Shown here: piece by piece, positions 18,056 to 26,385 of the stretch | Layout of the letters: every line of letters starts with the position of its first letter | Position numbering within the stretch: position 1 is the stretch's first letter | Assembly (NCBI GenBank): GCA_023416955.1 | Contig: JAEZGM010000047.1 | Location: forward strand, 22,457-86,456 | Length of the DNA: 64,000 nt | DNA from: Bacillota bacterium | GTDB taxonomy: Bacteria > Bacillota > Clostridia > Oscillospirales > Acutalibacteraceae | Direction of reading: 5' to 3' | Notes under the pieces: generated by a model | The model's input: the letters and a program-made list of their open reading frames with translations, nothing else | Databases searched by the model: none | What the model was told of the DNA's origin: nothing | Position numbers and translations under genes: made by a program

Positions 18056-18820
18056 TTATCCGCGCGAAACACCGGCAATATCTTTTACCACTTCTCCGGC
18101 AAGAATCAGCCCCGCCACGGAAGGAACGAAAGAAATGCTGCCTGGAATAGCCCTGCGCACGGTACATTTGCGTTTCGTGCCCGGCGGGCAGACACAGTGT
18201 GCCCGACAACTGATACTCATGTCCTCCAGCGGTACAATCGGCTGTTCCTTGGAATATACGACTTTTAATTTTTTGACCCCGCGTGCTTTCAATTCACGGC
18301 GCATGACACGCGCCAGCGGGCATACGCTTGTGCTGTAAATATCCGCAACTTCAAAGCGGGTCGGGTCCAGCTTGTTACCCGCACCCATGCAGCTGATCAC
18401 CGGCACACCCGCATTTTGTGCACGTGTAATCAGTATTAGTTTAGAGGATACCGTATCAATCGCGTCTACAATATAGGTATACTGTGACAGATCAAATTCA
18501 TCTGCATTCTCGGCGGTATAAAAGCACTGATTTGTAATAACCTGTGCATTCGGGTTAATTTCCAGTATTCTGTCACGCATTACATCTATTTTCTGTCTGC
18601 CGATTGTATTCCGCGTCGCAATCAGTTGGCGGTTCACATTTGTCAAACACACCTTATCGTCATCAAAAAGGGTCAGACTGCCCACCCCGCTACGCGCAAG
18701 AGCTTCCGCAGTGTAAGAACCCACCCCGCCGATTCCAAAAACCGCGACCGAGGCATTTTTCAGCTTTTCCATAGCTTCTTCCCCCAGCAGCAGCTGGGTT
18801 CTGGAAAATTCATTTAACAT
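18056..18820 (-). CDS. tcdA: tRNA threonylcarbamoyladenosine dehydratase (TcdA, E1-like)
   Basis: A 254-residue ThiF/E1-like protein with the ATP-binding FGIGGVGSYTAEALARSGVG glycine motif, FDDDKVCLTNVNRQ and the catalytic-loop CMGAGNKLDPT. TcdA cyclises t6A37 to ct6A in tRNAs reading ANN codons. The C terminus (AGLILAGEVVKDIAG) is family-typical. The catalytic SCMGAG cysteine is present. Stand-alone gene. Confidence 0.93.
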   Translation of the reverse strand: MLNEFSRTQLLLGEEAMEKLKNASVAVFGIGGVGSYTAEALARSGVGSLTLFDDDKVCLTNVNRQLIATRNTIGRQKIDVMRDRILEINPNAQVITNQCFYTAENADEFDLSQYTYIVDAIDTVSSKLILITRAQNAGVPVISCMGAGNKLDPTRFEVADIYSTSVCPLARVMRRELKARGVKKLKVVYSKEQPIVPLEDMSISCRAHCVCPPGTKRKCTVRRAIPGSISFVPSVAGLILAGEVVKDIAGVSRG

Positions 18821-19008
18821 AATTTCACCTATTCCAAATACTGGGTATCGTTTTTAAAATTCAAAGCCTTGTTCGTTATCAATTTTTATTTAAAAAACAT
18901 AAAGCAATTTACCGGTATTCATAGTATCGCAAATAACGCATTCTGTCAAATACCTCCATGCGCTCTTTAAAATCATAGATAATTACTATGTTAAATAGTA
19001 TAAACATC

Positions 19009-19037
19009 TTGACGAAATGCCGTATAGCATATATTAT
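19009..19037 (+). promoter_or_regulatory. Sigma-A promoter for the Rrf2 gene
   Basis: TTGACG (19,009-19,014) and TATTAT (19,032-19,037) are separated by 17 bases, about 70 bases before the Rrf2 start. The spacing and match are those of a vegetative promoter. Confidence 0.7.
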
Positions 19038-19107
19038 TACTAATAGGAATTCATTTTCTTTAAACTGATCCGCATAAATTCCACACCAAATCAGAAAGGA
19101 GAAATTT

Positions 19108-19554
19108 ATGAGAATATCCTCAAAAGGAAGATATGGACTGGCTGCCATGATTAGCATGGCGCAAAATTATGCCAGCGACGAATGTATTACGATTGTCAGC
19201 ATTTCCGAAAAACTGGGTATTTCGAAAATTTACCTTGAGCAGGTTTTTTCTCTTCTAAAAAGAGCCGGTCTTGTGGTCGCTTCAAAAGGCGCGCAGGGCG
19301 GATATAAACTGACAAAAGGACCCAATGAAATCAGTGCGTATGAGATTTTACGCGCGTTGGAGCAATCGCTGTTTGAGAGTACGGAATTATCCGTTTCTAA
19401 AAAAGCCAACGATATTGAACAGGTTATGCAAAACAACGTGTTTACTATTATTGACGATAATGTAAAAAACGCTCTTGAGCAAGTTTCGCTTGAAAGCCTG
19501 TTATTGGAATTGGAAAAGCAAAAGCAAAACGACGGCTTTATGTTCTATATTTGA
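19108..19554 (+). CDS. Rrf2-family transcriptional regulator
   Basis: A 148-residue winged-helix regulator: the N-terminal MRISSKGRYGLAAMI helix, recognition helix around SEKLGISKIYLEQVFSLL and the wing ASKGAQGGYKL. The C-terminal half has no cysteines, so the three-Cys Fe-S site of IscR/NsrR is missing; it resembles CymR-type members that sense through a protein or metabolite partner. Ribosome site AAAGGAG is ideal. It stands alone with its own promoter and a shared terminator. Confidence 0.92.
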   Translation: MRISSKGRYGLAAMISMAQNYASDECITIVSISEKLGISKIYLEQVFSLLKRAGLVVASKGAQGGYKLTKGPNEISAYEILRALEQSLFESTELSVSKKANDIEQVMQNNVFTIIDDNVKNALEQVSLESLLLELEKQKQNDGFMFYI

Positions 19555-20273
19555 AAAGAAGGTGCTGCAAAATGGATAAAAATCCATTTTTTAGCACCTT
19601 CTTTATACCCATTCATTATGTAACAGCCCGTTTTTATCGTATGACCAATCCCAAAAATCTTGCCAAATCGCTGGCTTGAAGCGGTGACAATCGCGCCGCG
19701 CAGCTCCGTGCCGGAAAGAATGAGCCCTTCTATATCGCTGGTCGAAAAATCGATTCCAGACAGCGGCGTGTTGAAGAATTCCACGCGGGTCAGATTGCAC
19801 TCCTGAAACGCCATGGAACGAAAAGAACATTCCTGAAAGCTGTCTTCGGATAAATCACAGGCGGAGAAGGAGCTGTGCTTCCATTGTGTTCCGGAGAAAT
19901 TCGCAAATTTGCACGGGCAGCTTAATAACTGTACCTCATCAAATACGGTTTCGGTAAAATCAGTTCCGACAGCCTTGCATTTTTCGAATTTTACTCTCCG
20001 GAAGAATGCTTCAGGCAAATGAGAGTTTGAAAACTCACAGCCGTAAAATACCGTATCCTCAAAGTATGCGTTCGAAAGCACACATTCGTTCAAACGGCAG
20101 TTTTCAAAAACGCAGCCGCGGAAGTCCACTTTTTCCGCATTTATGCCTTCCGCGTCGCCGCCGTTGAAATGGTACCCGCGTATGGTACGTTCTTCATTTG
20201 CCGACTCAAGAAGTGCTTTGCCTAATTCGTTTGATTCGATCCATGTTTTTGGCAGCTTAGGTTCAACTGTCAC
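19545..20273 (-). CDS. Pentapeptide-repeat protein with probable C-terminal frameshift
   Basis: A pentapeptide-repeat protein: about residues 45-200 show A(D/N)LXX-like repeats (FRGCVFENCRLNECVLSNAY and others) that fold into a right-handed quadrilateral helix. As read, the frame continues through the terminator hairpin and overlaps the rrf2 gene. Moving one frame at about 19,680 gives LQASDLARFLGLVIR and a stop at 19,634, which is the usual end of this family. So the true gene is probably 19,634-20,273 with a one- or two-base indel, natural or from sequencing. Function unknown; some relatives protect gyrase. Confidence 0.82.
   Translation of the reverse strand: MTVEPKLPKTWIESNELGKALLESANEERTIRGYHFNGGDAEGINAEKVDFRGCVFENCRLNECVLSNAYFEDTVFYGCEFSNSHLPEAFFRRVKFEKCKAVGTDFTETVFDEVQLLSCPCKFANFSGTQWKHSSFSACDLSEDSFQECSFRSMAFQECNLTRVEFFNTPLSGIDFSTSDIEGLILSGTELRGAIVTASSQRFGKIFGIGHTIKTGCYIMNGYKEGAKKWIFIHFAAPSFQI
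19555..19604. terminator. Bidirectional terminator hairpin, GGTGCTGCAAAATG family copy 2
   Basis: AAAGAAGGTGCTGCAAAATG and its near-complete inverse, beginning right after the Rrf2 stop codon. It lies between convergent genes. One mismatch (CAAAAT against TTTTTT) makes it slightly less perfect than the copies at 5,774 and 47,274. Confidence 0.8.
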
Positions 20274-20349
20274 CCTATGACCTCCCCATGATATGACTTA
20301 CAGTAATTAATATAGCGCTTGGCGGAAATTACGTCAAGCGCCGCTTTGC

Positions 20350-20389
20350 AAAAAGCTGCCACCGGATATTCTCCCGGGCGGCAGCTTTT
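20350..20389 (-). terminator. Terminator hairpin after the P-type ATPase
   Basis: AAAAGCTGCC and GGCAGCTTTT stem with an 18-20-base loop, about 35 bases 3' of the ATPase stop codon on the minus strand. Confidence 0.75.
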
Positions 20390-20423
20390 GTATCATATTT
20401 AGCTCTATTGAAACGGCAGTACA

Positions 20424-23060
20424 TTAATTGTTTTTCGCAAATTTGCGCTGGAAAAGCTTGACGATTTCCACGATCGGAATGACAGAGAACGCGAGCGCAA
20501 GAGCAACCACATACTCAACAAGAGAAATTTCTTCAAATCCGAAAGCATTGGAAAGTCCGGGAATGTAGATTACTGCTGTTGTCAGCAGGAGCGAAGCCGC
20601 CATAGCGCCGAAAAGGTAGAAATTGTGTGTCTTCATGGTAAAAATGGAGCCGCGCTGTGAACGCATATTGAAGGAATGGAATATTTCCGCCATGGACATG
20701 GTCAGGAACGCCATTGTCATGCCGTCCGGGCTGTTGGTAATTTGCCATACGCCGGCTTCCATAAAATGGCCGATAAAATACGCGGCCAATGTCACCAGAG
20801 TTACAAGAAAGCCCTGATAGGCAACGTCAACACCCAATCCACCGGAAAATACGCCGTCTTTCGGGTCACGCGGTTTGCGTTCCATTAGTCCGCGTTCCTC
20901 AGCTTCCATTCCCAAAGATAAAGCAGGAAAACAGTCGGTAATCAGATTAATCCAAAGAAGATGTACCGGTTTTAAAATAGTAAAGCCCAAAATGGTTGCG
21001 GTAAACACGGAGATGACTTCGCTCAGGTTGGAACCCAGCAGGAATTGAATTGCTTTGCGAATATTATCATAGATTCTGCGGCCTTCTTCAACAGCCGAAA
21101 CAATGGTGGCAAAATTGTCGTCGGCAAGCACCATATCCGCAACGTTCTTCGTTACATCCGTACCGGTAATGCCCATACCCACGCCGATATCCGCGCTTTT
21201 AATGGACGGGGCGTCATTTACGCCGTCTCCGGTCATTGCGGTTACCATGCCCTTCTTCTTCCAAGCATTGACGATGCGAACCTTATGCTCGGGCTGTACT
21301 CTGGCATAAACAGCATAGTTTTCAATATTCCGGTTCAGCTCTTCTTCACTCATTTCATTGAGCTGTGCTCCTGTAAGCGCCTGAGAAGCATCTGTGATGA
21401 TGCCGAGCTGCTTTGCGATAGCAACCGCGGTATCGTGATGGTCGCCCGTAATCATGATGGGACGGATGCCCGCCGACTTACATTCTTCAATTGCTCCCAC
21501 AACCTCCGGGCGAATCGGGTCGATCATGCCGACCAAACCGATGAAGGTAAGCCCCTGCTCCAGTTTACCGGCTTCGTAGGAATCCGGAGCCTGTTTATAT
21601 TCTTTATATGCAGCACCAAGCACACGAAGCGCCTGATCAGCCATACGTTTGTTATCAGTCAAAATCTCTTTGCGCAGCGTGTCCGTCATCGGGAGTACTT
21701 CACCGTTTTTCAGCACATGCGTACAAATTTTTAAAATTTCGTCAGGCGCACCCTTGGTGTACTGGATAATGCCATCTTTCGCGGTATGAACCGTTGACAT
21801 CATTTTACGCATGGAATCAAACGGAGCTTCGCCGATTCGGGGAGATTCCGTTTTCAGATTGTTTTTATTCAACTGAAGCTTTGCCGCATAATTGACCAGC
21901 GCGCATTCCGTTGGCTCCCCGGTTGCCTGACCGTTTTCATCCAACTCGGCGTCGCTGCACAGTGCCATTGCTGTAGCCAAAAGGGATTCGTCCGTGCCGA
22001 AATGGTCAACCACAGTCATCTTATTCTGGGTGAGCGTACCGGTTTTATCGGAGCAGATTACCTGTGCGCAGCCAAGCGTTTCCACAGCAGTCAGCTTGCG
22101 GATCACAGCATTTCGCTTGGACATATTGGTAACGCCGATGGATAGTACAATGGTTACAACCGTTGCCAAACCTTCCGGAATAGCCGCAACAGCAAGGCTG
22201 ACGGCGACCATAAATGTATTGAGCACCGTTTCAGCATTGAATGACCCAACTTTAATCAGGCTGAACGCAAACATAAAGATACAGATTCCGATAACAAGAT
22301 ATGTCAAAATTTTACTCAGCTGATTGAGTTTAATTTGCAGCGGAGTCGCACCTTGCTCTGCCTGTGACAGCGCGTCTGCAATTTTGCCCATTTCGGTATC
22401 CATGCCGGTGGCTACAACAACCGCTTGGCCGCGGCCATACACAACGGTACTGCCCATGTATGCCATGTTTTTTCGGTCACCGAGGGGAACTTCTTTTTCC
22501 TGATCCAAGGAAAGGATATCCATTATTTTATCTACCGGAACAGATTCCCCGGTCAGAGCGGCTTCCTCAATTTTCATACTGGCGCTCTCAATGATTCTAC
22601 AATCCGCAGGAACCGCATCACCGGCTTCCAGCACGATCACATCGCCAACAACGAGGTCTTCGCTTTTCACGGAAACGACAGAACCGTCACGCAGCACTTT
22701 TGAGGTTGCAGCCGCCATTTCCTGCAGTGCTTCGATCGCCTTTTCCGCCTTACTCTCCTGATATACACCCAGAATTGCGTTGATCATTACTACAATCATG
22801 ATGATGAATACATCCGCCGGGGATTCGTGAGAATAAACGGAAGTAATAGCGGAAATCACCGCGGCTACAATGAGGATAATCGTCATAGGATCGCTTAACT
22901 GCTGCAAAAACCGCTTGATTAAAGAGTCCTTATGCCCTTCCGCAAGCTTATTCTTTCCATTGGCCTCCAGACGCTTTTCCGCCTCATTTTGCGAAAGGCC
23001 TTCCCCACTGCTTTTCACCTGTTTGAATACCGCGTCGGTGTTTTCCAAATAGTACTTCAT
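20424..23060 (-). CDS. P-type cation-transporting ATPase (PMCA/SERCA-like), Mn-riboswitch controlled
   Basis: About 878 residues, P2-type: N-terminal cation ATPase domain, actuator TGES loop (ALTGESVPVDK), phosphorylation site CSDKTGTLTQNK, hinge MTGDGVNDAPS and six C-terminal membrane segments. Family members export Ca2+ or Mn2+ from the cytoplasm. A yybP-ykoY riboswitch in the leader points to Mn2+ export or Mn2+-dependent expression. The ATG at 23,060 follows AAAGGAAG; an earlier in-frame ATG has no such site. Confidence 0.93.
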   Translation of the reverse strand: MKYYLENTDAVFKQVKSSGEGLSQNEAEKRLEANGKNKLAEGHKDSLIKRFLQQLSDPMTIILIVAAVISAITSVYSHESPADVFIIMIVVMINAILGVYQESKAEKAIEALQEMAAATSKVLRDGSVVSVKSEDLVVGDVIVLEAGDAVPADCRIIESASMKIEEAALTGESVPVDKIMDILSLDQEKEVPLGDRKNMAYMGSTVVYGRGQAVVVATGMDTEMGKIADALSQAEQGATPLQIKLNQLSKILTYLVIGICIFMFAFSLIKVGSFNAETVLNTFMVAVSLAVAAIPEGLATVVTIVLSIGVTNMSKRNAVIRKLTAVETLGCAQVICSDKTGTLTQNKMTVVDHFGTDESLLATAMALCSDAELDENGQATGEPTECALVNYAAKLQLNKNNLKTESPRIGEAPFDSMRKMMSTVHTAKDGIIQYTKGAPDEILKICTHVLKNGEVLPMTDTLRKEILTDNKRMADQALRVLGAAYKEYKQAPDSYEAGKLEQGLTFIGLVGMIDPIRPEVVGAIEECKSAGIRPIMITGDHHDTAVAIAKQLGIITDASQALTGAQLNEMSEEELNRNIENYAVYARVQPEHKVRIVNAWKKKGMVTAMTGDGVNDAPSIKSADIGVGMGITGTDVTKNVADMVLADDNFATIVSAVEEGRRIYDNIRKAIQFLLGSNLSEVISVFTATILGFTILKPVHLLWINLITDCFPALSLGMEAEERGLMERKPRDPKDGVFSGGLGVDVAYQGFLVTLVTLAAYFIGHFMEAGVWQITNSPDGMTMAFLTMSMAEIFHSFNMRSQRGSIFTMKTHNFYLFGAMAASLLLTTAVIYIPGLSNAFGFEEISLVEYVVALALAFSVIPIVEIVKLFQRKFAKNN

Positions 23061-23093
23061 TCTTTTCTTCCTTTCATTGTTGAACAACTGCTT

Positions 23094-23184
23094 GGTAAAC
23101 GATGATTAAGTCGTCAGAAAACAATTCGAAGCCGCGAAAATACTAAACTGAGCGGCTTTTGAATTGCTTTAATCAGCGGTTACC
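23094..23184. repeat. Family B ~90-bp inverted-terminus element copy 1
   Basis: Ends GGTAAACGATGATTAA and TTAATCAGCGGTTACC are imperfect inverse repeats; inside, CAATTCGAAGCCGC pairs with GCGGCTTTTGAATTG. It is about 80 percent identical by eye to the copy at 32,752. It sits between the riboswitch terminator and the ATPase start codon, so it is part of the mRNA leader. Confidence 0.85.
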
Positions 23185-23204
23185 TTGTATATAAATAAAA
23201 GACT

Positions 23205-23335
23205 CATGCACAGCTTAAGTAAAGCTATACATGAGTCTTGTTCATTAGGACAAGCCAGGCCGGAAAGGCCATGTATGTTGACTTGGCGCATACGAAATCG
23301 TATGTAAACTACTCCCCCACGGAAATCGCAATTAT
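23205..23335 (-). ncRNA. yybP-ykoY (manganese) riboswitch
   Basis: On the minus strand the leader contains GGGGGAGTAG (23,309-23,318), then an extended hairpin, AAGTCAACA and GGCCTGGCTTG, the invariant blocks of RF00080. It is followed by a terminator-like stem (AAGACTCATG / CATGAGTCTT, 23,207-23,240) with a T-rich tail. Mn2+ binding would favour antitermination and expression of the downstream P-type ATPase, as known for this class in lactococci and streptococci. Confidence 0.88.
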
Positions 23336-23346
23336 ATTGTTTTATT

Positions 23347-23375
23347 ATTTTAGCAGTTGAGATTAAATTTGTCAA
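23347..23375 (-). promoter_or_regulatory. Sigma-A promoter of the riboswitch-ATPase transcript
   Basis: TTGACA (23,370-23,375) and TAAAAT (23,347-23,352) on the minus strand with a 17-base spacer, immediately upstream of the riboswitch. Confidence 0.8.
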
Positions 23376-23504
23376 TATATTTCTTTTTAACAACCACGCC
23401 CGGAGTAATAGATCGATTATTGTGAAGCTGATTGCCCAAATCCGTAAAAAGCACAAGCAGCACACCGGCATACCCGTGTACTGCTTGTGAAAATGAGAAT
23501 CCAA

Positions 23505-23891
23505 TTAAATCTGATTAAATACAAAACTCACGATTTGCCGAATCGGAATAACCACAAGTGTTCCCTGTCTTTCGCAGTGGCAGCGATCGTCTCTGTCAAA
23601 ATCAAAGTCAAATCGCCGTCCAAATGGATGCCGGGGTGCGGAAGGCAATGACGTAATCAGTTTAATAAAATCATTATCTTTGACTTTTACAAGAAGGCCG
23701 GTAAAGCCTCTGCCGGAACAGCCGCCGCTCTCTGTAAACACGGTAATTACTCTTCCAATATTGTCTTCAAGCTGGTCCGCTATACCATTTTCGTTTTCGT
23801 CCTCGTCATCCCTGTCCCTGTCTCTATCTCTGTCCCTGCATCTGCCTCTATTTCTGTCATCATCATTGCCGCTGCATGAATAAAGTGCCAT
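23505..23891 (-). CDS. Small Sm-like paralogue 1 with RD-repeat region
   Basis: 128 residues, not recognised by name. Residues about 14-32 are an Arg-Asp repeat. From about 45 the sequence IGRVITVFTESGG...FTGLLVKVKDN is homologous to the protein at 24,196 (shared ITVF.E.G, FTGLL, TS.P.AP). The pattern of short strands ending in an I..I motif suggests an Sm-like/DUF2642-type beta barrel, a fold used in some spore coat-associated proteins. Strong ribosome site AAGGAGG. A strong DRDRD segment may be structural. Confidence 0.8.
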   Translation of the reverse strand: MALYSCSGNDDDRNRGRCRDRDRDRDRDDEDENENGIADQLEDNIGRVITVFTESGGCSGRGFTGLLVKVKDNDFIKLITSLPSAPRHPFGRRFDFDFDRDDRCHCERQGTLVVIPIRQIVSFVFNQI

Positions 23892-24195
23892 ATTATGATC
23901 CTCCTTCTCTTAGGTTTTGCGGTTATTAAACCTGCGGTACAAGCCGCTTTTAGATGCTTATAACACAAATTATCGCATTTCTGCTTATCCGTACCATAAT
24001 ATGACTCGTCACAAATGATTGTGCTAAATTTGAAAGCACGTTTTCAAACAGAAAATTTGGTTCTTACGCCAATACTTAGGTGGAAATCCGGCTGGTAGGG
24101 AAAGGAAGATCATGAAAACGAAAAGATAGAAAACTGTAACAATCGGCGCCAAGCTTGGTATAATATCATATGTGAATATGATTGGAGCATTATAT

Positions 24196-24501
24196 ATGCT
24201 GTACATAAAGGATTACCAATCATTAAACGAACAGGTAAATCATCAGGTTCGCAGGGAAAATGCGCACACCGCTTATCTGCAATTACTGCAATCTCTGATT
24301 GAAAAAAAAATTACGGTTTTTGTTGAAAACGGCACGCATCCCTTTACCGGTCTTTTGATTGAGGTCACGCCTTCCCGGCTCAGGCTGATGACCTCCATGC
24401 CCGGTGCTCCCTCGCGGGGCGGCTGCGGCCAATCCGGCAGATTTGGTACAGAAACACATATTGTCCTTCAACACGTTACGGCCATTCTTTATTCCTATTA
24501 G
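24196..24501 (+). CDS. Small Sm-like paralogue 2
   Basis: 101 residues, homologous to the divergent neighbour at 23,505 (ITVFVENG, FTGLLIEV, TSMPGAP, then an I..VTAI end), but without the RD tract and with a helical N terminus (about 1-35). The frame is open from 24,172, but the ATG at 24,196 is preceded by GGAG at proper distance. TATAAT at 24,160 may be its -10. The stop codon TAG is the first three bases of a family A repeat. Confidence 0.78.
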   Translation: MLYIKDYQSLNEQVNHQVRRENAHTAYLQLLQSLIEKKITVFVENGTHPFTGLLIEVTPSRLRLMTSMPGAPSRGGCGQSGRFGTETHIVLQHVTAILYSY

Positions 24502-24565
24502 TCAGTTCACTTTAGAAAACATCCAAGAAAATGGAGATTGGTTCTGCTTTCAAATGAACTGACTA
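24499..24565. repeat. Family A 67-bp repeat copy 4
   Basis: Best-preserved copy: termini TAGTCAGTTCA and TGAACTGACTA are perfect inverse repeats. The first three bases supply the stop codon of the preceding small gene. Same orientation as the copy at 2,447. Confidence 0.88.
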
Positions 24566-24664
24566 TACATAGTGATAACCGCCAGACAAACCCTCGAGGT
24601 ACTTTTTCCCGCAAAGGTTTGTACGACTTTCCCGAAGGGGACGGAAGCGTGTGACCGGAGATGG

Positions 24665-24964
24665 TTATTTTAGAATCAGCTGCAAGAATGCGGCAATAAT
24701 CCCGGTTACAATTGCCCCGATTGCCACTGAAACCAACCTATCCCAAAAGGCAGTGGGGCGCTTGGAGATTTCTTTCACATCTGATTTTATTTCGTTAACA
24801 TCGGATTTCAGGTTATCCACCTTCTCATTGACCGCTGCCATCGCGGCAGTCAAACTCCGAATATCCCTCATATCGGCTTCCAGCACATCCAACCTGTGAT
24901 GCGCCAGATGCAGGCTATCCATTACCGTGGAAGAGGATTTTGCACAATCTTCTTTTAAATCCAT
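24665..24964 (-). CDS. XhlA/holin-like small membrane protein
   Basis: 99 residues: an N-terminal amphipathic coiled coil (about 15-70, heptads in AVNEKVDNLKSDVNEIKSDV) and one C-terminal membrane helix (VSVAIGAIVTGIIAAFLQL). This is the layout of haemolysin XhlA/phage lysis accessory proteins. It sits directly after a GH25 endolysin. The ATG at 24,964 follows GGGGGAGGG; the frame is open further upstream but overlaps the endolysin. Confidence 0.78.
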   Translation of the reverse strand: MDLKEDCAKSSSTVMDSLHLAHHRLDVLEADMRDIRSLTAAMAAVNEKVDNLKSDVNEIKSDVKEISKRPTAFWDRLVSVAIGAIVTGIIAAFLQLILK

Positions 24965-24983
24965 CGATACCCTCCCCCTAACT

Positions 24984-25886
24984 TCATTTAATATGGAACA
25001 CAAAGCGCCGCTGAGGATTTTCTCCCAACACCGACGTAAATATACCGGTTCCCTGCTCTGACTGCCCAATTGCAACGAGGGCGAACAGCTGCTCATTTCC
25101 CGTGCGCGGGAAAGGTACCACCGTCACAACCCCCTGTGTTCCCGCAGTCAGTTTTACCGGTTTCGGCGATGTCGTTTTCACAACATAATACTCGCCGTGA
25201 GCATACGAGATATTGGTTGTAGTATCGATATTCACAATCGTTGTAGTCTTGGGAAACCCGTTATAAGCGCCAGCTTTTATAATTGTCGGGTAATCTTTAA
25301 ATGCAACATTCAGATCTACGTTCCCGCTGACACCGGGGACGCTTCCTTCGCTGCCTGTTTGCTGAATTGTGCAGCTGTAATCGGGTGCGCCGCTGTAGTC
25401 AGCAAGCCAGACGTCATATTTGGATACTGTATCGGCACTGAACCGGCCCGAGCGGATAAAATCAATATTGGTATATAAACAGACGTACCAGCCTTCGGCC
25501 TTCATGGCATCCAGAAAAGCCTGTGCGATAGCGTTAATCAGTTGATTGGTAGGAGTAACCCCCATCTTCTTCGAATAATCCATGCTTCCGTATTCATAAT
25601 CAAACGCGATTGGAAAGCTTAATTTTCCTTTGTAAGGCTGAATGATTTTTTTGAAGACCTCAGCCTCGTTCTTCGCGTCTTCCGGGGAAACTGCGTAACT
25701 GAACCAATATGCGCCGACATGCAGCTTATGGGCAAGCGCCCCTTGCACATTTTCATCAAATTTAGGATCTTTCTGCGATTCCTTATTTCCGTATCCGGCC
25801 CGAACCAAAGTAAAGTCGATGCCCGAAGCATCCACCTGCTGCCAGTTTACAGTTCCGTTGTGCTTGCTTACATCAATTCCATTCAC
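24984..25886 (-). CDS. GH25 muramidase (endolysin-like)
   Basis: 300 residues: an N-terminal GH25 lysozyme domain (about 1-205; GIDVSKHNGTVNWQQV, the catalytic region AFDYEYG and the substrate strand DVWLADYS) and an uncharacterised ~90-residue beta-rich C-terminal part. It cleaves the beta-1,4 bond of peptidoglycan. No signal peptide, as in phage endolysins, and it precedes a holin-like gene. GTG start with AGAGAGGAG upstream. Other phage genes are absent. Confidence 0.92.
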   Translation of the reverse strand: MNGIDVSKHNGTVNWQQVDASGIDFTLVRAGYGNKESQKDPKFDENVQGALAHKLHVGAYWFSYAVSPEDAKNEAEVFKKIIQPYKGKLSFPIAFDYEYGSMDYSKKMGVTPTNQLINAIAQAFLDAMKAEGWYVCLYTNIDFIRSGRFSADTVSKYDVWLADYSGAPDYSCTIQQTGSEGSVPGVSGNVDLNVAFKDYPTIIKAGAYNGFPKTTTIVNIDTTTNISYAHGEYYVVKTTSPKPVKLTAGTQGVVTVVPFPRTGNEQLFALVAIGQSEQGTGIFTSVLGENPQRRFVFHIK

Positions 25887-26094
25887 TGTTAATTCTCCTC
25901 TCTGTTAAAGTTGCAAAGTCTGATCCGCTGTACCACAGTATATGATGGTGGGTCGCATCGCGTTTCAGTGCTTGGAAACCATTATTACTGGATATACTCG
26001 ATAAAGAATCGATAAGAATATTTATTAAATATGAAAAATTTCGGATTATTCTGATTTAAAATCGACATAATAAAATAATTAGGAGGTGTAATTT

Positions 26095-26307
26095 ATGAAT
26101 CATGGTACCGTAAAGTGGTTTAATGGCGAAAAAGGATATGGCTTCATTTCCAGCGACGACGGCGGTGAAGACGTGTTTGTTCACTTTTCAGGAATTCAAT
26201 CGGAAGGATACAAAACCTTGACTGAGGGTCAAAAGGTTACTTACGAAACCGAAGTAGATTCCAGAAACGGAAAGCTGAGAGCGATTCAAGTGACCGTTGA
26301 CAAATAA
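26095..26307 (+). CDS. Cold-shock protein (CspA family)
   Basis: 70 residues, a single cold-shock OB fold with RNP-1 (KGYGFIS) and RNP-2 (VFVHFS). It binds single-stranded RNA as a chaperone. Strong AGGAGG ribosome site. The ~200-bp leader is A+T-rich, as is common for cold-shock mRNAs, but I see no certain motif in it. Confidence 0.96.
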   Translation: MNHGTVKWFNGEKGYGFISSDDGGEDVFVHFSGIQSEGYKTLTEGQKVTYETEVDSRNGKLRAIQVTVDK

Positions 26308-26330
26308 GCTGTTTTCCCCAACAAATGAAA

Positions 26331-26372
26331 AAGAAGCTGAACGGAACCAATCCGGCTCCGTTCAGCTTCTTT
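26331..26372 (+). terminator. Terminator after the cold-shock gene, shared with the GT2 gene
   Basis: AAGAAGCTGAACGGA and TCCGTTCAGCTTCTT form a 15-bp stem followed by TTTTT on the plus strand, and by A/T-rich sequence on the other. It separates convergent genes. Confidence 0.85.
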
Positions 26373-26385
26373 TTTGTGGATTCCT

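Noticed and set aside
23169..23504. Minus-strand open frame of 111 codons
   Set aside because: It covers the yybP-ykoY riboswitch, its promoter and the terminator; not a gene.
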